A DNA stretch of 46,956 nucleotides from a bacterium (GTDB lineage Bacteria; RUG730; JAAEPJ01): contig JAAEPJ010000239.1 of NCBI GenBank assembly GCA_024222485.1, forward strand, positions 1-46,956. Direction: 5' to 3'. Shown here in pieces: positions 34,283 to 41,494 of the stretch; the first letter of the stretch is position 1, and every line of letters starts with the position of its first letter. A model generated the notes under the pieces. The model was not told where the DNA came from. It ran no database searches and saw only the letters and a list, made by a program, of their open reading frames with translations. The position numbers and the translations under genes are program-made.

Positions 34283-34765
34283 CTACTCTCTTGTAATATC
34301 TAAGACTTCTAACCTCAAAATATTAACCGGAAGCTCAATCTCGACTTTTTCACCTTTTTTATAGCCTAACAAGCCTTGCCCCACAGGAGAGTTAATCGAA
34401 ATTTTACCCACAGAAAAATCCGCCTCACTAACATCAACTAAAGTATATTCTATTTCCGTATTATTTTCTAGATTTTTCAGCTTAACTTTAGAACCAATTC
34501 TAACTTCACTATCATCAAACTCTTTAGGATCCATAATAACTGCACGAGATAACTTATCTTCAAGTTGAACAATTTTTGATTCTACTCGACCTTGCTTTTC
34601 TTTTGCTGCATCATATTCTGCATTCTCACTTAGATCTCCCTGCTCTCTTGCTTCTTTAATTGCTTGTGAAGTCTCTTTTCTTTCAACCTTTTTAAGGTGG
34701 TCCAACTCTTTTTTCAGCTTATTATACCCGTTTCTAGTCAAATATACTCTTTCACTCCCAGACAT
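34283..34765 (-). CDS. greA: Transcript cleavage factor GreA
   Basis: GreA enters the RNA polymerase secondary channel and stimulates cleavage of backtracked transcripts. The protein shows YLTRNGYNKLKKELDHLK, then AREQGDLSENAEYDAAKEKQ with the catalytic acidic tip (D and E in GDLSENAEY), and the C-terminal FKBP-like part INSPVGQGLLGYKKGEKVEI. Length is normal (about 160). A TTG at 34768 precedes the ATG at 34765. I take the ATG because GGAGG lies 7 bases before it. It is followed by pal after 4 bases, probably in one transcript. Confidence 0.97.
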   Translation of the reverse strand: MSGSERVYLTRNGYNKLKKELDHLKKVERKETSQAIKEAREQGDLSENAEYDAAKEKQGRVESKIVQLEDKLSRAVIMDPKEFDDSEVRIGSKVKLKNLENNTEIEYTLVDVSEADFSVGKISINSPVGQGLLGYKKGEKVEIELPVNILRLEVLDITRE

Positions 34766-34916
34766 CAATTCCCCTCCATAATTTTTTTCAATTTTTAATT
34801 ATACATCAGCATTTTTTATTATTCAAGTATAGATGATCCCGCAATAAAAAATAATGTTTTACCTTTGAAACTTCATTCTGAGCGTAGCTATAAAACAATT
34901 TATAACAAACAGCTGG

Positions 34917-36617
34917 CTATAGGCATTCAATCAGCGATAACCTAATAATAACTTGACCATTAAAATAGTTTTTATCCACACTTGCAATAATATCCGTATG
35001 AATCATAGCCCTAATTTTCTCAACCTCAGATGCCATTGACCAACCAATCAACTCAACTAACCCATCCCCAACCTTAATTTTACCCTTTAAGTGCTTTTTA
35101 TCTGCGCCCAAATAATTTAGTTCAACAAATTCACAATTTTTAATCAAAAGCTTAGGGATACTATTCGCTTGACCAAAAGGTTCCAACATAAAAATTTCTT
35201 TTAAAAAATGTGTCGTTAACTTCCGCGCGTCTAGCTCCAAATCTATCTCAACCTTATCGACTATTTTAATGGTCTTATTTTCAGCGATTTTAAAAAGCTG
35301 ATCACGAAAACCCTCGATATTTTCATTCTTTATGGTGAATCCTCCTGCCAGCTTATGTCCACCAAAACGCTCCAGTAAAGAGCTAGATAACTCAAACCAA
35401 CTAACCATGTCATATCCCTTTGGAGCACGCGCAGAACCGCTCGATTCAGCCTCCCCCTTAGCAACCACAAAAGTTGGTTTGCCATACTTTTTCATAATAT
35501 TATTTGCAACAATACCTGTCACATTTTTATTAATTGATCTATCTGCAACAAAAATAATATTTTCAGACTTATTACCGATCATTGTCTCTACCGTTTTAAC
35601 ATCTCGTTTCTGAATTTTACGCCTAGTATTATTCAAGGTTTGAATTTCTTTTAAAATTTTCATACCAGATTCAGAATCTTTAGAACATAAAAAATTGACC
35701 CCCAAGTCCGGTCGTTCCATCCGTCCGGCAGAATTAATAACAGGTGTCAGGTTCCAAGAAACAAAGGTTGCGTTTAATTTAGCAGGTTCGCATTTAAGTT
35801 TTTTCAGCCAAGCGTCCATTGTAACTATCTTCGAATTCAAAACATTATGTAAACCATACCTTACTAAAAACCTATTATCCTCCAAAAGTGGCATAATATC
35901 ACTGATCGTTCCTAAGGCTGCAAAGGTTAAATATTTTTTGAAAAAATTGGAAATTGCATAGTCTGCTTTAAGAATCTCAGCAAAATCCAATGATTCCATC
36001 CGTTCTGCATATTCAGCAAAACTCATAAGTAATGCCCAACATAAATAAAAAACAACCCCAACACCAGCCAAGCTCTTAAGCACTCCACCACTAAGTTTAG
36101 GGTTAACTATAGCATAAGCTTCAGGCAAAATACTAAGTGGCTCATGATGATCTGTTAGAATTATGTCAATACCATTCTCTCCCAAATAATTAATCTCATC
36201 AACAGCCGTAATCCCACAGTCTACTGTAATCACAAGAGTAATCTCATCTTCTAAAAGTTTAGCTAAAATCAATTTATGAACACCATATCCCTCGCCAACA
36301 GGCATATAATGATCTGCAACAACACCCAAATCTTCTAAAAAATTTTTTAAAAGACTAATACTTGTCTGTCCATCAACATCTTTATCTCCATATATTAAAA
36401 TCTTTTCATTATTTTTGATTGCATGCTTGATCCGCTTAACAGCTTTCTGCATATCATTGATTGTAAATGGATTCGTTAAATCTGAAATTTTTGGTTTTAA
36501 AAATCTTTTTATTTTCTGAGGGGTATCATGCCCACGCTTGACCAAAATAGCTAAAATTTCATCCGTCAAAGGAAAGTCTGTCAGCCCCATTTTAATTGTA
36601 TTAATTAATTCTTGCAT
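34917..36617 (-). CDS. recJ: Single-stranded-DNA exonuclease RecJ
   Basis: RecJ degrades single-stranded DNA 5' to 3' in recombination and mismatch or base-excision repair. The 566-residue protein has the DHH motifs YGDKDVDGQTS (76-86; D78, D80, D82), TVDCGIT (131-137) and ILTDHHEP (153-160). It also has ALGTISDIMPL, NSAGRMERPDLGV and the DHHA1 motif GGHKLAGGF. The C-terminal OB-like domain follows. It is thus a second DHH enzyme besides nrnA. The start ATG at 36617 lies only 10-40 bases after a terminator-like hairpin, so expression may be controlled in the leader. Confidence 0.96.
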   Translation of the reverse strand: MQELINTIKMGLTDFPLTDEILAILVKRGHDTPQKIKRFLKPKISDLTNPFTINDMQKAVKRIKHAIKNNEKILIYGDKDVDGQTSISLLKNFLEDLGVVADHYMPVGEGYGVHKLILAKLLEDEITLVITVDCGITAVDEINYLGENGIDIILTDHHEPLSILPEAYAIVNPKLSGGVLKSLAGVGVVFYLCWALLMSFAEYAERMESLDFAEILKADYAISNFFKKYLTFAALGTISDIMPLLEDNRFLVRYGLHNVLNSKIVTMDAWLKKLKCEPAKLNATFVSWNLTPVINSAGRMERPDLGVNFLCSKDSESGMKILKEIQTLNNTRRKIQKRDVKTVETMIGNKSENIIFVADRSINKNVTGIVANNIMKKYGKPTFVVAKGEAESSGSARAPKGYDMVSWFELSSSLLERFGGHKLAGGFTIKNENIEGFRDQLFKIAENKTIKIVDKVEIDLELDARKLTTHFLKEIFMLEPFGQANSIPKLLIKNCEFVELNYLGADKKHLKGKIKVGDGLVELIGWSMASEVEKIRAMIHTDIIASVDKNYFNGQVIIRLSLIECL

Positions 36618-36627
36618 TGAAATACCT

Positions 36628-36653
36628 AAAATAAAGGCACTAAATTTAGCGCC
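36628..36653 (-). terminator. Hairpin with T-rich tail between argB and recJ
   Basis: On the minus strand GGCGCTAAA pairs with TTTAGTGCC (one G-U), immediately followed by TTTATTTT. It lies 80-100 bases after the argB stop and just before the recJ ATG. It would end the argB transcript or act as a leader attenuator for recJ. Confidence 0.6.
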
Positions 36654-36730
36654 AATTTCCTATAAGTTTAGTTTCACTTGAAGCTAATTATTTTTTAAAA
36701 AGTAACAAGAAAAAGCTTTTACTTAAAAAT

Positions 36731-37492
36731 TTATTCTACTCTCGTTCCTTTCTCTTCGCCTTTAATAAAAATATCCTTAATAATTCCATACTCTCTGCCA
36801 TCAATAATATTAACAGATTTAACCCCTTGCTCAATCGCCGAAAATGCTGAGGAAATTTTAACAAGCATGCCGCTATGAATAATATTTCGCTTTTTGAAAT
36901 CTTGAGCTATGCCTTTATTAATGTGAGTTATCGTTTCACCCTTGCCATCTAGAACCCCTGGCATATCAGTCATAAAAACAAGAGCATCTACTTTTAATGC
37001 AATTGCAATTGCATTAGCAGCATCATCAGCATTAACATTTAAATGCTGACCATCTGCATCATTAGAAACAGGTGAAATAATCGGTATACAATTAAGGTTA
37101 CATAGTTTCTTAAGGATATCTATATTCATTTTAGCAGGTTTGCCAACTAGCCCAAGTTCTTTGACATTATTAGCAATAATTAAGTTTGCATCCCTTCCAG
37201 ATAAACCAATAGCATCACGACCACATTCAGTCACAAGCTGCTTATTAAGCTTTCCTGAAAGCACCATCTCAACAATATCCATGATTTCATCATCTGTATA
37301 ACGCAAGCCTTCTACAAACTGGACTTGAGATCCTACTTTCTCAATCCATTTAGATATTTCTTTCCCTCCACCATGAACGATTATAACATGAATCCCGCTT
37401 GACCTCAGAGTCTGAACATCTTGCCAAAACTTTTCACGGTTATGTTCATTTGAAAAAAGGCTACCACCAAACTTAATCAAAATTATTTTCAT
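36731..37492 (-). CDS. argB: Acetylglutamate kinase
   Basis: Phosphorylates N-acetyl-L-glutamate in arginine biosynthesis. The 253-residue protein has the amino-acid-kinase pattern: IILIKFGGSLF at the start, IIVHGGGKEISKWI, GLSGRDANLIIANN, and LNVNADDAANAIAIAL followed by FMTDMPGVLD. The end contains GTRVE, a glycine-threonine tail like that of the Arg-binding region, but Arg sensitivity cannot be decided by eye. No other arginine gene is in the window, so this argB stands alone. The related [LysW]-aminoadipate kinase is an alternative. It diverges from the tRNA at 37882 across a 390-base gap. Confidence 0.88.
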   Translation of the reverse strand: MKIILIKFGGSLFSNEHNREKFWQDVQTLRSSGIHVIIVHGGGKEISKWIEKVGSQVQFVEGLRYTDDEIMDIVEMVLSGKLNKQLVTECGRDAIGLSGRDANLIIANNVKELGLVGKPAKMNIDILKKLCNLNCIPIISPVSNDADGQHLNVNADDAANAIAIALKVDALVFMTDMPGVLDGKGETITHINKGIAQDFKKRNIIHSGMLVKISSAFSAIEQGVKSVNIIDGREYGIIKDIFIKGEEKGTRVE

Positions 37493-37782
37493 CGTCCACC
37501 TCTTTTATGCTAATTAATTTTTGGATAAGACCGAACACTTAAAAGCTGCAACATTTCTCTGTACATTTGAACCCAAAACAACGAAGCGAAAAGGTGTGAA
37601 ACTGCTATTTTACACCGCTCTTTATCTTGAATATACCATCTAAAAAACTATATATTATTTCATTTAAATTCACAATTTTTATATTAAACTAAGCGAGCAA
37701 TATCCTCTAAAATCTTAATCTTTAAATCTCCCACCTAAAATAAAAATATTCAAATTAAAATTTAGCATTACCTCTATATCAA
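37493..37782. other. Intergenic region with a 9-bp hairpin
   Basis: No gene is seen. At 37594-37617, GGTGTGAAA pairs with TTTTACACC (nine pairs, one G-T) around a CTGCTA loop. On the minus strand it is followed by TTTTCG, so it may be part of an argB leader. The plus-strand continuation is only weakly T-rich. The remainder is AT-rich and featureless. Confidence 0.4.
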
Positions 37783-37811
37783 TTGACTTTTTCTTACTGC
37801 TATAATATAAT
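37783..37811 (+). promoter_or_regulatory. Sigma-70-type promoter for the CAU tRNA
   Basis: TTGACT (37783-37788) is separated by 17 bases from TATAAT (37806-37811), a near-consensus pair. The predicted start would be about 65 bases before the tRNA at 37882. An overlapping TATAAT at 37801 would give only a 12-base spacer and is rejected. Confidence 0.75.
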
Positions 37812-37881
37812 AAATTCAATATTTTAGACTTTTTTCTTATTTATACTACTATTATTTTAAAATTAAAATCGAGATATTGAT

Positions 37882-37955
37882 GGGCCCATAGCTCAGTTGG
37901 TTAGAGCAGCTGACTCATAATCAGTTGGTCGCAGGTTCAAGTCCTGCTGGGCCCA
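37882..37955 (+). tRNA. tRNA with CAU anticodon (Ile2 or Met)
   Basis: GGGCCCA (37882-37888) pairs with TGGGCCC (37948-37954), with discriminator A at 37955. The D-arm TAGCTCAGTTGGTTAGAGCA and the T-arm GCAGGTTCAAGTCCTGC are canonical. The anticodon loop CTCATAA carries CAT. The body resembles the lysidine-modified tRNA-Ile2 group more than initiator Met, but elongator Met is not excluded. Confidence 0.93.
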
Positions 37956-38276
37956 TTTTACTCCCCCATCTTTTTAAAAACTAAGTCAACTGCAAATCTT
38001 ATTAACTTTTGATTATAAATTTCTTGATGCACCTGCGAATTTTCATTTTATCGGCTACTTTCAGTCAAAAATCCTCGCCCTTAATTAAGCTAAAATTCTA
38101 AGTATTATAAAATTAAAAAAAAACTGCATTTTATTGCTTAAACTTCTTATATCATTTTTAATATGCTCTTTATAAAAATTCTCTTTTAATTTATAAGTTT
38201 AAAAGTTAAAATAATCAAAATTTTAATTACCTATATTTTAAAATGGAGTTATTAATTATATTTTCAAGGAGAATAC
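37956..38276 (+). other. Intergenic region before the zinc-ribbon gene
   Basis: About 320 very AT-rich bases without a convincing gene, terminator or structured RNA. An AAGGAG ribosome site at 38266-38271 precedes the ATG of the next gene. A promoter for that gene is expected here but no hexamer pair is convincing. Confidence 0.5.
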
Positions 38277-38996
38277 ATGATCTCAAAACTTGAACTACTT
38301 GTTAAATTACAAGCAATTGATCTTAAAATTCTACAACTGACCAAAGAAAAAAAAGAAAGTGCTGGATTAATTGAAGAAGCAAAAAAAGTATTTTCTGAAG
38401 AAAAAATAATAATGAGTACCATTAAAAAACTTGTTATAAAAAAACAATTAGAAAAAAAACAATTAGAACTTGAGCTGGCAGAAACTGAAAGCAACATTGA
38501 TAAACACAATACTGAGCTTAACACTGTAAAATCAAACCAACTTTATCATACCATTCTTGAAATCATTAAAAATGAAAAACAAAAACAAAGCGACTTAGAA
38601 GATAAAATTTTACAAGAATTTGATGATATTGATCATATCCAAGCAGAGGTCGATAGTGAAACGGAAAAACTCAAAACTAAAGAACAGGAATACCATACAA
38701 AAAAAATGGACATTGAGACACGCTATCAAGAAATTGAACATGAGCTTCTTAGCTTGAGTAATGAACGAGAAAATCAAGTAACAAATATTGATCCTTCAGT
38801 TCTTAAAGTCTATGACAAAATTCATACACATAAAAAAGGGCTTACACTTGCTAAAATTAATACTGAATTTTCATCTTGCACTGGTTGTAATATGCATATA
38901 CCTCCACAAAAAATATCTGAGGTATCACTTGCAACAACTCCAATATTTTGTGAAAACTGTAACCGTATTCTATATATAGAGGAAAAGGCTGAATAG
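38277..38996 (+). CDS. Coiled-coil protein with C4 zinc ribbon (CdsZ-like)
   Basis: A 239-residue protein. Residues 1-185 are almost entirely a long antiparallel coiled coil. The C-terminus carries CTGCNMHIPP and FCENCNRILY, with C201, C204, C225 and C228 forming a zinc ribbon. This is the layout of the widespread zf-RING_7/CdsZ family, whose precise role is poorly defined; nucleic-acid or secretion-related roles have been suggested. An AAGGAG site precedes the ATG. Its last base is shared with the GTG start of the RNase H gene, a pairing commonly seen for this family. Confidence 0.88.
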   Translation: MISKLELLVKLQAIDLKILQLTKEKKESAGLIEEAKKVFSEEKIIMSTIKKLVIKKQLEKKQLELELAETESNIDKHNTELNTVKSNQLYHTILEIIKNEKQKQSDLEDKILQEFDDIDHIQAEVDSETEKLKTKEQEYHTKKMDIETRYQEIEHELLSLSNERENQVTNIDPSVLKVYDKIHTHKKGLTLAKINTEFSSCTGCNMHIPPQKISEVSLATTPIFCENCNRILYIEEKAE

Positions 38997-39559
38997 TGAA
39001 ACTTTTTAAAATATTCAAACTCCTAGCTGATGGGTATAGCTTACCTGAAATTTCTGAACACTGTAATATTTCATATGAAATATTACAACAAAAATTCTTA
39101 GATCTGGCTAAAAAAACTACCCCTTCTCTTAGCCAACAAACAAATAACCAAGTAAAGGTTTATACGGATGGGGCATCAAGTGGGAATCCCGGACCTTCTG
39201 GTTGTGGCTGTGTTATTTATAATGAAGCGGGAAAAGAGCTCGCCGCAAAGAATAAATATATTGGTAGAGCTACTAATAATATTGCCGAATATTCAGCTTT
39301 ACTGCTTGGCCTTGAGCTTGCCTTAGAGTTAAACCCTCAACATATAGCATTTTTTGCCGATTCTGAACTGATGGTGAAACAAATAAAAAAAGAATATAAA
39401 GTTAAAAATCCAGATCTTAAGCTTTATTTTGATCAATTTTATAAAAATATAGCAAAAATCCCTTTTACAATTACTCATATTAAAAGAGAGCTGAACAAAG
39501 CAGCAGATGAGCTTGCTGTACTGGCTAAATCCAATATTAAAGTTGATCATAAAAACTAA
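38996..39559 (+). CDS. RNase H-family protein with N-terminal HTH-like segment
   Basis: RNase HI hydrolyses RNA in RNA-DNA hybrids. The RNase H domain (residues 53-177) shows VYTDGASSGNPGPSG (D58), NNIAEYSALLLGLELAL (E98), FFADSELMVKQI (D122) and NKAADELA (D171), so all four carboxylates are present. Residues 1-40 (DGYSLPEISEHCNISYEILQ) look like a small helix-turn-helix. The shared-base GTG start (TAGTG) indicates coupling with the zinc-ribbon gene. The short type without the basic protrusion resembles the RnhA-like proteins often found with this zinc-ribbon partner. Confidence 0.92.
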   Translation: MKLFKIFKLLADGYSLPEISEHCNISYEILQQKFLDLAKKTTPSLSQQTNNQVKVYTDGASSGNPGPSGCGCVIYNEAGKELAAKNKYIGRATNNIAEYSALLLGLELALELNPQHIAFFADSELMVKQIKKEYKVKNPDLKLYFDQFYKNIAKIPFTITHIKRELNKAADELAVLAKSNIKVDHKN

Positions 39560-39670
39560 AGAATAAAATCCTCACCAATATAAAAAATAAATAATATATA
39601 TCGCTAATTAATTCCTATTCCTTGCTGTTCCTAATTTTTGAGGATATAAATATAGTAGGGGAGAAAAAGG

Positions 39671-40861
39671 ATGAAACGATTAAAATATATCTTATGTATT
39701 ATTTTTATACTCACTTTCAAATTATTTGCTGCTGAAGGTGCTGGCACAAAGTCAATGGAGTTTTTAAATATTCCGGTAGGTGCTAGACCCGTTGGAATGG
39801 GGGAATCCTATACAGCTGTCAGTGATGATATCTTCGGTATTTTATGGAACCCTGCTGGGCTTTTTAACCTTGAAAGCGAAGAAATCAGCTTTACCTATAA
39901 CCAATATATCGAAGATATTCATCAAGGATATATCGCATTTGCAAGTCCACAATACCAATATGGAGGTTTCGCTTCTTCATTATTATATTTAAAAACTTCT
40001 GGAATTGAAGAATATGATAAGTACGATAACCGTCATGGCACATTTGCGACCTATAGCATGGCTTATATTCTCAGCTATATTAAAAAACTGGATAATCTTG
40101 GAATCGGAGTAAATGTAAAACTCTTAGAGGAAAAGCTTTATAAAAAAAAATATACAGGTGAAGCTCTTGATCTAGGAGCGAAGTATATCCTAAATGACTA
40201 TCTAAGCTTTGGTGCTGCTATTCTAAATATCAGCCAAGGTGTAAAATATCACACTAAAAGGGAAGACTTACCTTTAATAAAAAAAATCGGAACAAGCTTT
40301 AACTATAATACAACTACTTTAGCATTAGACTATATTCAAGATGAATATAAATCGCAGATTGCTATTGGAGCTGAATACCACTTTATGAATACACTCTACT
40401 TAAGGTGTGGCTATAAAACCAGTGAGGACTTAGCAGAGGGGATAAGGCTAGGATTTGGTCTTAACATCAAAAATGCTCAATTTGATTATGCTCTAACTAG
40501 GTATGAAAATTTTGGTTGGATGAACCAATTTAGTTTAACATTTAAGATCGGTAGATTGCGTAATAGGCAAAAAGGTCCAAATTTAAAATTTTCTGATAGC
40601 CAAAGAGATTTCTTAAATAATCTTACAATCCTTAATAAAAAAATATCTAAACAACATAAAAAAAAGGTAAGTTATAGAAAAAATATGGATTATATCATGA
40701 TGAATATCAATGAAAAAGAAAGACTTTATAATCACCAAAGTGCATTAGAGAAAATGAACAAGGCCTTAGATAAGCTTGCAAAAGAAAATACAATGCTTAT
40801 TAAAAATATGGAAGACTATGAAAACCAAAGAGGATATAGCAAAAATGAAGAGAAGGAATAA
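39671..40861 (+). CDS. PorV/PorQ-like outer-membrane beta-barrel protein
   Basis: A 396-residue protein with a signal peptide (residues 1-20, ending LFAAEG). The opening GAGTKSMEFLNIPVGARPVG, followed by MGESYTAVSDDIFGILWNPAGL, is the signature of the PorV/PorQ (UPF0164) family. A series of amphipathic strands follows. After about residue 300 there is a non-barrel Lys/Asn-rich tail with coiled coil (KMNKALDKLAKENTM). In Bacteroidetes PorV helps release type IX secretion cargo; in other phyla its role is open. GGGGAGAAAAAGG precedes the ATG. The next gene, 10 bases on, has a FlgD-Ig/type IX-like C-terminus. Confidence 0.87.
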   Translation: MKRLKYILCIIFILTFKLFAAEGAGTKSMEFLNIPVGARPVGMGESYTAVSDDIFGILWNPAGLFNLESEEISFTYNQYIEDIHQGYIAFASPQYQYGGFASSLLYLKTSGIEEYDKYDNRHGTFATYSMAYILSYIKKLDNLGIGVNVKLLEEKLYKKKYTGEALDLGAKYILNDYLSFGAAILNISQGVKYHTKREDLPLIKKIGTSFNYNTTTLALDYIQDEYKSQIAIGAEYHFMNTLYLRCGYKTSEDLAEGIRLGFGLNIKNAQFDYALTRYENFGWMNQFSLTFKIGRLRNRQKGPNLKFSDSQRDFLNNLTILNKKISKQHKKKVSYRKNMDYIMMNINEKERLYNHQSALEKMNKALDKLAKENTMLIKNMEDYENQRGYSKNEEKE

Positions 40862-40871
40862 GGGGCAGTAA

Positions 40872-41408
40872 ATGAAGTATAATTATAAATATAAAAATTT
40901 CATTACTTACTTAGTTTTATTAAATTCTATCATTTTAGGAACTTATGCTATCTCTGCAATCAAAGGTGAGCTGTATGAAATATTATCACCATTCTTTGCC
41001 CAAGTGTCCAACCATGAAGGAGCAACTCATAAAATGAATGGAAAAATCAGTCTTGCCATAGGCAGAGTTAATGCTGTAGGATCTACTTATAGCATTAACT
41101 CTAAGGGGGTTAAACAAATACAAGCACCAAAACTACATCTACATGATGCACATGTCTTTCCTAATCCTTGTCGTGTTTATAATGGGGACAATAAAATTAC
41201 ATTCACAGATATTACAAAAACTGCAACCATTAAGATTTTCACAATCTCAGGAAAACTTGTTAAACGCCTTGAAAAAGATAGTTATTCTGAAGATATAGAA
41301 TGGGATCTGAGAAATGGGAATAATCAAGAAGTTGCCAGTGGAGTTTATCTTTATATTATCAAAAATTCCCAAATGAATCGTAAAGGTAAATTAGTTGTTA
41401 TCCGTTAA
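40872..41408 (+). CDS. Small exported protein with FlgD-Ig / sorting-domain-like C-terminus
   Basis: A 178-residue protein. Residues 12-32 are hydrophobic (FITYLVLLNSIILGTYAISA), a signal peptide or anchor. A short middle part follows. From about residue 98 comes HVFPNPCRVYNGDNKITF, then TATIKIFTISGKLVKRL, WDLRNGNNQEVASGVYLYII and KGKLVVIR. This is the FlgD-Ig fold found as a C-terminal module in many secreted proteins and similar to type IX sorting domains. It follows the PorV-like gene by 10 bases, so the pair is probably functionally linked, for example as cargo or assembly component. Confidence 0.82.
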   Translation: MKYNYKYKNFITYLVLLNSIILGTYAISAIKGELYEILSPFFAQVSNHEGATHKMNGKISLAIGRVNAVGSTYSINSKGVKQIQAPKLHLHDAHVFPNPCRVYNGDNKITFTDITKTATIKIFTISGKLVKRLEKDSYSEDIEWDLRNGNNQEVASGVYLYIIKNSQMNRKGKLVVIR

Positions 41409-41494
41409 ATAATTTGTTATATTTTAATCATTTGAAAATTATCTATGTAAAGAATTATCCCCTTTTCTATTAACAAAAGGACAATCAAAATTTT

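Noticed and set aside
37783-37806. Promoter using TATAAT at 37801
   Set aside because: The spacer would be only 12 bases; the overlapping TATAAT at 37806 gives the normal 17.
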